A stretch of DNA of 64,000 nucleotides from Parapedobacter koreensis (GTDB taxonomy: Bacteria; Bacteroidota; Bacteroidia; Sphingobacteriales; Sphingobacteriaceae). Each line of letters begins with the position of its first letter. Position 1 is the first letter of the stretch. The notes under the pieces were generated by a model. That model saw only the letters and a list, made by a program, of their open reading frames with translations, had not been told where the DNA came from and made no database searches. Both the position numbers and the translations under genes were made by a program. Below are positions 8,034-17,167 of this stretch, one piece after another. The stretch covers positions 248,001 to 312,000 of the forward strand of contig NZ_FNZR01000005.1 in the NCBI RefSeq assembly GCF_900109365.1, read 5' to 3'.

Positions 8034-9416
8034 TCACCCGAATACAGCCTGAAAGACCTCTTCTACCCTACTCACGGGCTTGATAGCTATTTGGTATTTA
8101 CCATCGCTTAGCCCTTTGGTATTGTACTTGGAAATATAAATCGTTTCAAAGCCCAGTTTCTCCGCCTCTGCAATGCGTTGCTCGATGCGGTTGACCGCCC
8201 GTATTTCACCGGAAAGCCCCACTTCTCCCGCAAAGGCGGATGTGGCCGGAACGGGGATGTCCTGTTGGGACGAAATGATAGCAATAATCGCGGCCAAATC
8301 AATGGCCGGGTCTTCCACACGTAAACCACCGGCCATGTTGAGGAATACATCCTGCGCACTCAGTCGAAAACCAAATCGTTTTTCGAGTACAGCAAGCAAC
8401 ATATTCATCCGCCGGGTGTCAAATCCGGTGGATGACCGTTGAGGGGTGCCATAAGCGGAGGTGCTTACCAATGCCTGTACCTCGATGAGCATGGGCCGTG
8501 CACCCTCTACCAGCACCGCAATGGCTATACCACTCATGCTGTCCTCGCGCTGGGAAAGCAAAATCTCCGATGGGTTGCTCACCTCGCGCAGGCCAGACCC
8601 CTGCATTTCATAAATGCCCAACTCAGCGGCCGACCCGAAACGGTTTTTCACGGCACGCAAGATGCGGTATACGTGATGGCGATCGCCCTCGAATTGCAAC
8701 ACGGTGTCTACCATGTGTTCCAGTACTTTAGGCCCTGCAATGGCGCCGTCCTTGGTGATGTGTCCCACAATGAATACCGGAATGGCGGTTTCTTTGGCAA
8801 AGCGCAAGAGCTCTGCCGTACATTCGCGTACCTGCGAGACGCTGCCAGGAGCCGAGTCGATTTGGGCCGAATGCAGTGTCTGTATGGAGTCGATGATGAC
8901 CAGCTGAGGGGCGACAGCCGTTATTTGTTTGAAAATGTTTTGCGTGGAGGTCTCGGTGAGGATAAAGCATTCGGCTTTTGACGATTGGAGCAACCGTTCG
9001 GCGCGCATCTTGAGTTGCTGTTCGCTTTCCTCTCCAGAGACGTACAAGGTTTTTGTCCCCGGCATACCGAGGGCAATCTGCAGCATCAGCGTGGACTTAC
9101 CGATGCCGGGTTCGCCGCCGATGAGCACCAGGGATCCGGGGACAATACCCCCGCCAAGCACGCGGTTCAATTCGCCATCCGGCGTGATGTAGCGGCTTTC
9201 TTCCTGATGGACGATTTCGTGTATGCGTGCAGCCTTGTTTGTCCGTTTAGTGGTCGGGCCTGTGGCTGTCCGCCAATCAGGTACACGTATGTTTGCAGGT
9301 TCGACCAATTCCTCCACGAAGGTGTTCCATTCGTTGCACGATGGGCATTTGCCGAGCCATTTAGCAGACTCATACCCGCAGTTTTGGCAGAAATAGGTGG
9401 TTTTTGTTTTGGCCAT
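8034..9416 (-). CDS. radA: DNA repair protein RadA
   Basis: 460 aa, a RecA-related branch-migration ATPase used in recombination and transformation. In order: zinc finger C10-x2-C13 ... C24-x2-C27, Walker A GEPGIGKST (101-109), a KNRFG motif in RAVKNRFGSAAE, and a C-terminal Lon-protease-like domain. The preceding serine-hydrolase gene ends 2 bp before this ATG, so the pair is probably one transcript. Confidence 0.98.
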   Translation of the reverse strand: MAKTKTTYFCQNCGYESAKWLGKCPSCNEWNTFVEELVEPANIRVPDWRTATGPTTKRTNKAARIHEIVHQEESRYITPDGELNRVLGGGIVPGSLVLIGGEPGIGKSTLMLQIALGMPGTKTLYVSGEESEQQLKMRAERLLQSSKAECFILTETSTQNIFKQITAVAPQLVIIDSIQTLHSAQIDSAPGSVSQVRECTAELLRFAKETAIPVFIVGHITKDGAIAGPKVLEHMVDTVLQFEGDRHHVYRILRAVKNRFGSAAELGIYEMQGSGLREVSNPSEILLSQREDSMSGIAIAVLVEGARPMLIEVQALVSTSAYGTPQRSSTGFDTRRMNMLLAVLEKRFGFRLSAQDVFLNMAGGLRVEDPAIDLAAIIAIISSQQDIPVPATSAFAGEVGLSGEIRAVNRIEQRIAEAEKLGFETIYISKYNTKGLSDGKYQIAIKPVSRVEEVFQAVFG

Positions 9417-9418
9417 TG

Positions 9419-11203
9419 TTAAAAGTTCGCGGTGTTGATGGCTTCGTATAGCACGTCCTGTATCCTTCCCCGGATATTGAGGCTGATCAACTTGTTGCTC
9501 ACCGCCGGATGTACCCGATTGGAGAGAAAGATATATATTAGCTGTTCTTTGGGATCAATCCAGATGCAGGTGCCGGTGTATCCCGTATGTCCGAAAGTGG
9601 CATCCGAAGCTAATGCAGCGGGATAGTGCTTGGTGGTATCGGGATCCCAGCGATCAAACCCCAGTCCCCTTCTGCTGGTGGCCGATTGCCTGGACGTAAA
9701 TAGGTCTACCGTCTCGGCTTTGAAATAGCGTTCGCCGCCATATATCCCCCGGTTGAGCAGTAATTGTCCATAGATGGCCAAATCGTTTGCCGAGGCAAAT
9801 AATCCCGCATGGCCCGCAATGCCGCCAGCCATAGCCGCACCCTGGTCGTGTACGTAGCCTTGCAGCAAGGTTTTCCGAAACGTTTTGTCGTTTTCCGTCG
9901 GCACGATGCGGCTTCTGTCAAAACGTTGGCGGGGCAGATAACCAGCGGTCTGCATACCCAATGGACGGTAAAACGCCTCCTGGACATAGGTTTGTATGGG
10001 CATGCCCATCTGATGCTCGGCCACCTCTTTCATGACATACATGCTGATATCACTGTACACATATGATCCGGAGGCATTGATTTTGGACTGCAACATGGTA
10101 GGCCACATGACGTCTTGGTAATAGCCCGTGCGGATGTAACAACCGTCTGCTACTTTCACCGCATATGCCGCCGATGAATCGGTGCTCAGGTCACCAGGTT
10201 TCAAGTGCTGATAAAAAGCGATAAACGGAATAAAACCAGCCTCATGGAGCATGACATCCCGTAATTTAGTGCCGTTTTTGTTGGTACCCTGCGCTTGCAG
10301 CAGGTAATGGCCCATGGTGCTGTCCAAGCTGATAATGCCCCGTTCGGTGAGCCGCATGATGGTCGGGGTTGTCGCGGTAATTTTGGTTACAGATGCCAGA
10401 TCAAAGATGTCAGACACCTTTGTGCGCGCCTCTTGTTCATAGGTATGATAGCCGTATGCCTTTTCAAAGATCACCTTTCCATTTTTAATGGCCATTACGA
10501 CGGCGCCGGGTGTAGCCCGCTCACGGATAGCCTCCGCTACAATGGCATCGATGTTGGCTTCTAAACGGAACTTGTCGATACCCAAAGCAGCGGCGTCTGC
10601 ATATTCCAGCCGTGTCTGTTCGGTGATAAAGCCAGCGCCGGAGGCGTATCTTGCCGAAAAAGACTGCGGTAGGCGCGCCGTACAGGCAACCCCTCCGTAA
10701 ATGGACATCGCCGCATTTTCAGCTGCCGTCTCGGTTGCTTCCCGGCTCCATACTATCGGAAAATAAACGAAATCCAATTCGCCGAGTTTCACACCATCTC
10801 CAAATACCGCCAGTATGACTTGCTTGCCCACGGTTTGTGCATTGATGAGTTGCAATAAGCGCTTGTTTGCTAAATCAGCAGTATTTAGGGCGAAAATGAG
10901 GGTGTTATAAAATTTAAGCGCTTCGTCGAGGTCGTGGTAGGTGTCGGTTTGGTCAGGTATAAAAAAACGGTCGGTCGGAGCATAGCGCTCCAATACCTCC
11001 CCAAAAGTAGCTAAGGCTGGCTCATCCTGGTACCTGATATAAGCGATACCACGGTTTTTTAGCTCACGCAGCGGGATAACCTTTGTATGGTTATTCAACA
11101 AGACCGTATGGTTTACCTTGGGAGCATATCGCTGAGCATGGGCCCCCTGCGCTACACAAAGGCAAGTCACCAAGAGGTAGATTACCGGGTGAAAATTTTT
11201 CAT
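9419..11203 (-). CDS. Exported serine hydrolase (beta-lactamase/PBP fold) with GH3 C-domain remnant
   Basis: 594 aa. A signal peptide (1-23) is followed by about 150 residues resembling the C-terminal domain of family-3 glycoside hydrolases (from VLLNNHTKVIPL on). A class-C beta-lactamase/esterase domain (about 205-590) follows. Its catalytic motifs are visible: SVTK (SxxK), the Tyr of YVYSD, and GHTGYTG for the third element. Many Bacteroidota have about 1000-aa fusions of a complete NagZ-like GH3 enzyme to this hydrolase; here the TIM barrel is missing. Likely periplasmic, acting on peptidoglycan fragments or esters. Co-directional with radA. Confidence 0.8.
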   Translation of the reverse strand: MKNFHPVIYLLVTCLCVAQGAHAQRYAPKVNHTVLLNNHTKVIPLRELKNRGIAYIRYQDEPALATFGEVLERYAPTDRFFIPDQTDTYHDLDEALKFYNTLIFALNTADLANKRLLQLINAQTVGKQVILAVFGDGVKLGELDFVYFPIVWSREATETAAENAAMSIYGGVACTARLPQSFSARYASGAGFITEQTRLEYADAAALGIDKFRLEANIDAIVAEAIRERATPGAVVMAIKNGKVIFEKAYGYHTYEQEARTKVSDIFDLASVTKITATTPTIMRLTERGIISLDSTMGHYLLQAQGTNKNGTKLRDVMLHEAGFIPFIAFYQHLKPGDLSTDSSAAYAVKVADGCYIRTGYYQDVMWPTMLQSKINASGSYVYSDISMYVMKEVAEHQMGMPIQTYVQEAFYRPLGMQTAGYLPRQRFDRSRIVPTENDKTFRKTLLQGYVHDQGAAMAGGIAGHAGLFASANDLAIYGQLLLNRGIYGGERYFKAETVDLFTSRQSATSRRGLGFDRWDPDTTKHYPAALASDATFGHTGYTGTCIWIDPKEQLIYIFLSNRVHPAVSNKLISLNIRGRIQDVLYEAINTANF

Positions 11204-11286
11204 ATTAGACGAATATCGCTAATTTGCACAAATTATAGGTAGCTCTTGAAAAATTTGCGACTTTTGTAATTCATTTACCTGTTTCC

Positions 11287-12102
11287 ATGTTTAATGTCAA
11301 CAGTTCCTTTTATAAGTTTCTGATGGCTTTGCAAGCGAAGCTGCATACGGAGTTTGATCTCAAGGCATTGTCTGCAAATGCCTGCATGATGCATGCAGAC
11401 GGGATGCCAAGCATCGTCTATTACCTATGCAGTGCCAAGGAACGCATCCCTGTAGACAGCGCTACCCGCTGCATTCACATCGATGAGGATCGATGGATAG
11501 CACAGCCGGATTTGCTGCTCAACCGGATTGCCGCATTGGCGGGGCTTGCGCAGCGCGTCCACGCCCGGAGTACCGTAGTGGCCCGGATTGACAAGCACAT
11601 GGCGATGGTTTTTCAGCAAAATCATCATTTACAGGTTGCATTGCCAGGCAAATATCGTTATGGATTATTTCGTGAAGGCGAATTGGTATCCATTGCGGTA
11701 TTCAGCGGTGGGAGGAAAATGGACGATAAACCAGCTGATTACCGCTCATTTGAATTGCTAAGGTTTTGCCACAAACAAGGTATCCACGTTGTGGGCGGTT
11801 TCAGCAAGCTTATCGACGCATTTCTGCAAGAATTTGACCCCGGAGATATCATGACCTATGCCGACAAGGATTGGACGGATGGCAGCAGCTACCGCAAGAC
11901 AGGTTTTGTGATTGTTGGTGAAACGGCTCCTCAAGCCTTTTGGGTAGATACGAGTACGATGACGCGGTATTACGAACCGGAGCTTCCCGATGAAATTAAA
12001 GGAATACCGGCCGAAGAGCGCAAAAAGCGGGGGTATGTGCCTGTTTACAACAGCGGGAGCATAAAATTGATAAAGACCTATAAACACAACCCTGTCGTGT
12101 GA
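11287..12102 (+). CDS. Conserved protein of unknown function, coupled to miaA
   Basis: A 271-aa soluble protein with no signal peptide. The C-terminal half (residues about 170-250) has a pattern DIMTYADKDWTDGSSYRKTG followed by aromatic-rich strands. It reminds me of a domain seen in phage and homing-endonuclease-associated proteins, but this is a weak similarity from memory. The stop codon overlaps the GTG start of miaA (GTGA, 12099-12102), so the two genes are translationally coupled, which hints at a tRNA-related or nucleic-acid role. Function not assigned. Confidence 0.75.
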   Translation: MFNVNSSFYKFLMALQAKLHTEFDLKALSANACMMHADGMPSIVYYLCSAKERIPVDSATRCIHIDEDRWIAQPDLLLNRIAALAGLAQRVHARSTVVARIDKHMAMVFQQNHHLQVALPGKYRYGLFREGELVSIAVFSGGRKMDDKPADYRSFELLRFCHKQGIHVVGGFSKLIDAFLQEFDPGDIMTYADKDWTDGSSYRKTGFVIVGETAPQAFWVDTSTMTRYYEPELPDEIKGIPAEERKKRGYVPVYNSGSIKLIKTYKHNPVV

Positions 12103-12992
12103 AGCTGGTAGTCATCCTTGGGCCCACGGCGTCCGGTAAAACCCAATTGGCCGTGGCATTGGCCAAACGTATAAATGGCGCAATAATTAGTGCCGATTCG
12201 CGGCAGGTATACCGGGATATGAATTTGGGTACGGGCAAGGATTTAGAAGCATATGGCGATATCCCTTACCACCTCATTGATGTTGTTGATGCTGGGGAAA
12301 CGTATCATGTAACGCGGTATCGCGAAGATGTATACCACGCGCTGGATACCATCAAAGAAGCAGGTAAACAGCCGATTCTTTGCGGCGGTACGGGCTTATA
12401 CATTCAGTCGATAGTGCAAGGATTTACTTATGATGTCGTCCCCGTCAATGCCACACGGCGCACGGTGCTTGAATCGTCGACTATTGAGTTGCTAAGAGAA
12501 CGGCTACAGCAATTGCCGATGCCGCCGGATTTTGTTCCTGATACCAGTACCCGGAAGCGACTCATCCGTGCCATAGAAATCGCCGAGTGGTGCCAACATC
12601 ATCCCTTGCCCCTCGCTTCGCGGCCCGCGTTGGAAGCTACAATCTTCGGTATCAATCCTCCTGTAGCGATCCGCAGGCAGCGCATTACAGCCAGGCTCCA
12701 GCAGCGGCTGGATATGGGCTTGCTGGACGAAGTGAAGGCATTGTTGCACAACGGCGTATCGCCAGATCGGCTGGTTTACTATGGATTGGAATATAAATAT
12801 GCCGTGCAATACCTATTGGGGGAGCTGGACGAAGAAACGTTTTTTGCCCGGCTTAATACGGAAATACACCGCTTTGCCAAACGGCAGATGACTTATTTTC
12901 GAAAGATGGAAAAGGATGGACTGCATATCCATTGGCTGGCACACGGAACGATCGATGAGATGGCATCGGAAATCCTAAAAAACGATAACTGA
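12099..12992 (+). CDS. miaA: tRNA dimethylallyltransferase
   Basis: 297 aa; adds the dimethylallyl group to A37 of tRNAs reading UNN codons. The P-loop GPTASGKT (8-15), DSRQVY and the tRNA/isopentenyl-binding region are intact. Translation starts at GTG (12099), overlapping the previous stop by 4 bases; no in-frame ATG gives a complete P-loop. The gene ends in a palindrome shared with rng, which converges on it. Confidence 0.97.
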   Translation: MKLVVILGPTASGKTQLAVALAKRINGAIISADSRQVYRDMNLGTGKDLEAYGDIPYHLIDVVDAGETYHVTRYREDVYHALDTIKEAGKQPILCGGTGLYIQSIVQGFTYDVVPVNATRRTVLESSTIELLRERLQQLPMPPDFVPDTSTRKRLIRAIEIAEWCQHHPLPLASRPALEATIFGINPPVAIRRQRITARLQQRLDMGLLDEVKALLHNGVSPDRLVYYGLEYKYAVQYLLGELDEETFFARLNTEIHRFAKRQMTYFRKMEKDGLHIHWLAHGTIDEMASEILKNDN

Positions 12993-13026
12993 AAAGGGGA
13001 GCTTCTCAACTCCCCTTTTCAGTTAT
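12985..13026. terminator. Bidirectional terminator between miaA and rng
   Basis: A perfect 17-bp stem: left arm 12985-13001, right arm 13010-13026, core GAAAAGGGGAG / CTCCCCTTTTC, loop of 8 bases. Runs of A on the left and T on the right let it work in both directions. The arms contain the miaA stop (12990-12992) and the rng stop (13023-13025). Confidence 0.88.
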
Positions 13027-14576
13027 AATTTTATCTCTACGTCTTTGCCATTGAAAAAATGGAACTCGGTGAGGTAATATGAGGCAATCGGTTTTACCTT
13101 AATCCAGCGCCCAAATTTAAAATACCATTTCATTCTGCGTGAGATTAGGCCGGATTTAATATACGCATAAATGTATGGGTGTACACCCAGCGTGATATCC
13201 TTTTCGTTTTGTTCGTGCAGGATGAAACTGAGGTTGTTTTGAATGTCGTCCATCAATACGATGCTGGATCGTATCTCTCCCGTACCGTCACATGCGGGGC
13301 ATTTTTCGTTGGTGACGATGGTCATCTCGGGACGTACACGCTGCCGGGTGATCTGCACCAGCCCGAATTTGCTTGGGGGCAGTATGGTATGGCGTGCGCG
13401 GTCTGCAGCCATGCACTGCTTGAGATAGGCATGCAATTCCTTGCGATTAGTCGGTTTGTGCATGTCGATAAAATCGATCACGACGATACCTCCCATATCC
13501 CGCAGCCGCAGCTGGCGTGCAATCTCCTTGGCCGCCTCCATATTCACCTGTAGGGCATTCTCCTCTTGATTTTCCTTATTGGCCGTCCGGTTGCCGCTAT
13601 TGACATCGATGACATGCAATGCCTCTGTATGCTCGATGACCAGGTACGCACCACCATGGAGGTTGACCGTTTTACCGAAAGCTGCCTTGATCTGCCGTTC
13701 GACACCGAAGTGTTCAAAAATTGGTTCCCGGTGCTTATAGAGTTTGACGATTTTCTCCAAGTCAGGAGAGATCTCCTGCACATACGAACGAGTTTCCTCA
13801 AAGATGACAGGGTCACTTACATAAATGTGCGTAAATTCATCCGTGAGGATGTCCCGCAGGATGGTCGATGTCCTATCCATTTCACCGAGCACCTTATGTG
13901 TAGGCTCGGCCCCGCGCAAGCGACTGGTCAAGACCTCCCACTTCGCAATCAGATCCAACAAATCTTTTTGCAGCTCAGCTACCCCTTTGCCTTCCGATAC
14001 CGTACGGATAATGACACCGAAATTAGCGGGCTTGATACTTTCTACAATCTTTTTAAGCCGGTTGCGTTCGGTATTGCCTTTAATGCGTTTGGAAATGGAT
14101 ACGGCGCTTGAGAAAGGCACTAATACCACATACCTTCCTGCAATGGACAGATCCGAACTCAACCTTGGCCCTTTGGTGGAAATGGGCTCTTTGGCTATCT
14201 GGACGGGCAACAACATATTACGGGCCAATACCTCAGATATCTTGCCGGCTTTGTTGATGTCTTTTTCCAGTTTTAAACTATCGAGCAGTTTCTCTTTGTA
14301 ACTGCCATTCTTTACTAATTTGGTAAGCTTGATGAGCGACTGCACCTGTGGACCCAGATCCAAATAGTGAAGGAATGCATCTTTTGAATATCCGACATCT
14401 ACAAATGCGGCATTAAGCCCAGGCATGATTTTTTTTATCCTGCCTAAATAGATATCACCTACAGCGTAGTTATTATTCGCCTGTTCCTTGCTGAGCTCTA
14501 CAAGCTGTTTGTCCTGAAGTAAAGCGATAGTGACTCCCTTTTCGGGAGCCGAATCGATGATTAACTCCTTTACCAA
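13023..14576 (-). CDS. rng: Ribonuclease E/G family protein
   Basis: 517 aa, the Bacteroidota RNase G type. An S1 RNA-binding domain starts near residue 37, then the catalytic core with the Mg-binding Asp residues in LHVIDVNSGNRT and GGIVVIDFIDM and the zinc-link CPAC in NEKCPACDGTG. It trims rRNA ends and decays mRNA in the cytosol. The start is TTG at 14576 (MVKELIIDSAPE fits the family start); an in-frame TAG two codons upstream leaves no ATG. The 217-base leader to the small basic gene holds a hairpin. Confidence 0.95.
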   Translation of the reverse strand: MVKELIIDSAPEKGVTIALLQDKQLVELSKEQANNNYAVGDIYLGRIKKIMPGLNAAFVDVGYSKDAFLHYLDLGPQVQSLIKLTKLVKNGSYKEKLLDSLKLEKDINKAGKISEVLARNMLLPVQIAKEPISTKGPRLSSDLSIAGRYVVLVPFSSAVSISKRIKGNTERNRLKKIVESIKPANFGVIIRTVSEGKGVAELQKDLLDLIAKWEVLTSRLRGAEPTHKVLGEMDRTSTILRDILTDEFTHIYVSDPVIFEETRSYVQEISPDLEKIVKLYKHREPIFEHFGVERQIKAAFGKTVNLHGGAYLVIEHTEALHVIDVNSGNRTANKENQEENALQVNMEAAKEIARQLRLRDMGGIVVIDFIDMHKPTNRKELHAYLKQCMAADRARHTILPPSKFGLVQITRQRVRPEMTIVTNEKCPACDGTGEIRSSIVLMDDIQNNLSFILHEQNEKDITLGVHPYIYAYIKSGLISRRMKWYFKFGRWIKVKPIASYYLTEFHFFNGKDVEIKL

Positions 14577-14592
14577 CAGCTACTCTTTTTGC

Positions 14593-14665
14593 AAAGCAGG
14601 CAATACTGGAAATAGCACAATCATGCTACCCATTTTGTGGCTTTTATGCCATGAATGCCTGCTTT
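14593..14665 (-). promoter_or_regulatory. Structured leader of rng
   Basis: A 10-bp inverted repeat AAAGCAGGCA (14593-14602) / TGCCTGCTTT (14656-14665) encloses about 53 bases and lies 17 bases upstream of the rng TTG start. It would fold in the rng leader RNA. Autoregulation through 5'-UTR cleavage is known for E. coli RNase E; whether it applies here is inference. Confidence 0.45.
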
Positions 14666-14793
14666 GAATGAAACAATAAAATACGTTTAATCAACACGCC
14701 CATCTTCCGGTTGTTTTCCGTGAGGCAGAGTTCAATTGTGAAACACGCTCATTTATATACCCCATTCCGGAAGTGGGTCTGCGTCAGGCAAGG

Positions 14794-14883
14794 TTATTTC
14801 TTCTTATGCCTGTTTTTTCTTAAACGTTTTTTACGTTTGTGAGTAGCCATTTTGTGTCTTTTTCTTTTCTTTCCGCTTGGCAT
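14794..14883 (-). CDS. 29-aa very basic protein (ribosome-associated candidate)
   Basis: An ORF too short for ordinary gene finders: start MPSGKKRKRHKMATHKRK, then KRLRKNRHKKK and a TAA stop. About 60% of residues are Lys, Arg or His. Tiny proteins of this composition occur next to rng in Bacteroidota, and I recall one described as a phylum-specific ribosomal protein (bL38), but I cannot confirm identity. The gene lies 34 bp after the TPR gene and before rng on the same strand, consistent with an RNA/ribosome function. Confidence 0.7.
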   Translation of the reverse strand: MPSGKKRKRHKMATHKRKKRLRKNRHKKK

Positions 14884-14917
14884 AGCTTAATTTTTTTAAT
14901 AATGAATAAATGAATGA

Positions 14918-15757
14918 TTATTTGCTCAATTCATCGATTTTACGATTGATAAACTGAGTGAGGGTTGGATCTGCGGCGAGATCCCGGCTTTTTTCAAAGG
15001 CAGCTATCGCTTCGCGTTTCAACCCAATGTTTTCATAACTTGTTGCGAGGTAAAAATAAGATTCAGCATCCGGTTGTATGGATACCACGGTTTTGAACCG
15101 ATCGATTGCCCGGTCGAATTGCCGTGATTGCATCGAAAACAAACCTAAACTTTTGTTTGCCTCCAGGTGATCCGGATCAGCTTTGACGACTTCCTGCAGC
15201 AACGCGATGCCGGCCATGGGGTTGTTTGTCCCACTTACGTATGCACTGCCCAATCCTGTTTTAGCAGCTAAATTAGCCGCATCCAATTCAAGTGTCTTTT
15301 CGTAAGCTTGTATGGCGCGTTCGGTGAAGGCAGCCGCCATTACGGTATCCTGTAAGTTCGTATACGCCGCACGGTATGCATTGCCTGCTTTCAACCAATG
15401 GTCAGCCGTGTTATCAAGCTTGGCAAGCTCTTCGTAGACAAAACCCAATGGTGCTGGCCTGTTTACATCGTCCCATTTGGTTGCAAGCTGTTGCAGCAAA
15501 TCAATCTTTTCGGAGTTGGAAGCACTTGGTAGCTGCGCTTCTATATCCGATATTTCTTTGATGATATTGGCATTGAGCCCTTGCTTGGCTTGCTGAGCGA
15601 CCAATTCGAGTGAGACTCCAGCAGCCGCACCCGCATCAGAAGTGGCAGTAGCGCCCTTATCTTCGTTGACCAATCCTTTGATAGGTTGCGCCAATAGAAA
15701 ACCCATCAGTATCACGATGGATGTAATGGCGACTATCTGTTTGGTCCGTTGTTGCAT
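14918..15757 (-). CDS. Membrane-anchored tetratricopeptide-repeat protein
   Basis: 279 aa with one N-terminal membrane segment (residues about 9-25) and then at least four TPR units (for instance AKTGLGSAYVSG, EANKSLGLFSMQSRQFDRAI, AESYFYLATSYENIGLKREA). TPRs bind other proteins; the partner is unknown. It lies between HU and the small basic gene, all on the minus strand. Confidence 0.85.
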   Translation of the reverse strand: MQQRTKQIVAITSIVILMGFLLAQPIKGLVNEDKGATATSDAGAAAGVSLELVAQQAKQGLNANIIKEISDIEAQLPSASNSEKIDLLQQLATKWDDVNRPAPLGFVYEELAKLDNTADHWLKAGNAYRAAYTNLQDTVMAAAFTERAIQAYEKTLELDAANLAAKTGLGSAYVSGTNNPMAGIALLQEVVKADPDHLEANKSLGLFSMQSRQFDRAIDRFKTVVSIQPDAESYFYLATSYENIGLKREAIAAFEKSRDLAADPTLTQFINRKIDELSK

Positions 15758-15786
15758 GGTGGGGTAAACGTTGCCTTAGACAGAAA

Positions 15787-16071
15787 TTATTTGTTGCCGG
15801 ATTTTACTTTCTCGACAAATGTTTTCGCTGGCTTAAACGTGGGTACGTAGTGGGCAGGGATAATGATAGCGGTATTCTTGGAGATATTGCGTGCGGTTTT
15901 TTCAGCTCGTTGCTTCACTACAAAACTGCCGAAACCTCTTACGTAAACGTTCTCGCCCCCAACCATCGCGTTTTTCACGACTTTGAAAAAAGCTTCGACG
16001 GTTTCCTGAACATCTACTTTCTCTAATCCAGTCTTGTTAGAGATTTCTGCTATAATTTCTGCTTTAGTCAT
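15787..16071 (-). CDS. HU-family DNA-binding protein
   Basis: A 94-aa HU/IHF-type histone-like protein. It starts MTKAEIIAEISNKTGLEK and contains the DNA-arm motif VYVRGFGSFVVKQRAEKTARN with the conserved GFGSF. It bends and compacts DNA as a dimer. First gene of the HU-TPR-small-basic-rng series; ATG 16071 is the natural start. Confidence 0.95.
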   Translation of the reverse strand: MTKAEIIAEISNKTGLEKVDVQETVEAFFKVVKNAMVGGENVYVRGFGSFVVKQRAEKTARNISKNTAIIIPAHYVPTFKPAKTFVEKVKSGNK

Positions 16072-16324
16072 ATCTATATTTTTTGTAATTAATTATTTTT
16101 CAACACGTAAGCCCTTTCAATGTTGGGGATGCAAAAGTATCGCTTTAAAACGATATCTTAAAATAAAATTGTTAAAATTTTGTAAATGAACTGTTTTCAA
16201 ATATTGGCGAATTAAATGACGCTACAACGTTTTCGTAGATAATTATTTAAAAAGTACATGGGACGAGTCCATTTTTTACCTAATATTGGGGTTTGAATGC
16301 ATATAGACCTTTATTTCAAGAGCT

Positions 16325-17146
16325 ATGGATGGAATACAACAGTTTTCGCTGGCGGGTAAGGTGGTCGTAATCACGGGAGCAACGGGGGTTTTGGGCGAGT
16401 CGTTTGCACTTGCCACCGCGGCAGCGGGCGCTAAGGTAGCCGTGTTGGGGCGCAACAAGGAGCGGGCTGAGGCCCGGGTAGCGGCTATCAAAGCTAAAGG
16501 TGGAGAGGCGATCGCGGTCATTACAGATGTGCTGGACGAACAAGCCGTGCATGAGGCCAAAGATACGATACTGGATGCTTGGGGCACAATAGATGGCCTG
16601 GTAAATGCTGCCGGGGGTAATATCCCCGGAGCCACCATCGGTCCGGACCAGAACCTGTTTGACGCTAAAATTGCCGACACGCAGAAAGCCGTGGAACTCA
16701 ATTTATTTGGCACGGTGATACCTACCCACATTTTTGGACGCGTGATAGCCGAAAAAGGTAAGGGGTCAATCGTAAATATCTCGTCATTGGCAGCCCAACA
16801 AGCCATCACCCGGGTGATGGGCTACAACATGGCTAAATGTGCCATTGAAGGTTATACGAAATGGATGGCGGTAGAATTGGCCCAGCGCTATGGTGATAAG
16901 GTGCGTGTCAATGCCATCGCCCCGGGGGTGTTCCTTACCGAACAAAACCGAACTTTGTTGACCAATCCGGATGGAACATATACCGAACGTGCCCAGCGGT
17001 TTGTAAACAATACGGCATACGGCCGGATGGGGAGCCCCGAAGAGCTGACCGGCGCATTGATTTTTCTGCTGAGCGATGCTTCGGGTTTTATCTCTGGGGA
17101 AACGATTTTGGTAGACGGCGGCTTCAATGCGTGGAGCGGGGTGTGA
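16325..17146 (+). CDS. SDR oxidoreductase, probable D-mannonate oxidoreductase (fructuronate reductase)
   Basis: 273 aa short-chain dehydrogenase: NAD(P) loop TGATGVLGES (17-26), the NAAG-type strand, active-site Ser in NISSLAA and YNMAK for the Tyr-x3-Lys pair. Placement directly before uxuA and uxaC indicates that it interconverts fructuronate and mannonate, as SDR-type UxuB enzymes do in other Bacteroidota. That substrate is inferred from context. The classical long-chain UxuB is not present in the window. Confidence 0.85.
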   Translation: MDGIQQFSLAGKVVVITGATGVLGESFALATAAAGAKVAVLGRNKERAEARVAAIKAKGGEAIAVITDVLDEQAVHEAKDTILDAWGTIDGLVNAAGGNIPGATIGPDQNLFDAKIADTQKAVELNLFGTVIPTHIFGRVIAEKGKGSIVNISSLAAQQAITRVMGYNMAKCAIEGYTKWMAVELAQRYGDKVRVNAIAPGVFLTEQNRTLLTNPDGTYTERAQRFVNNTAYGRMGSPEELTGALIFLLSDASGFISGETILVDGGFNAWSGV

Positions 17147-17167
17147 GGAGGGCGCAGCGCATTAGAT

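Noticed and set aside
16255-16300. Terminator-like GGAC/GTCC followed by T6 before the SDR gene
   Set aside because: The stem is only 5-6 bp with a bulge, too weak to call.
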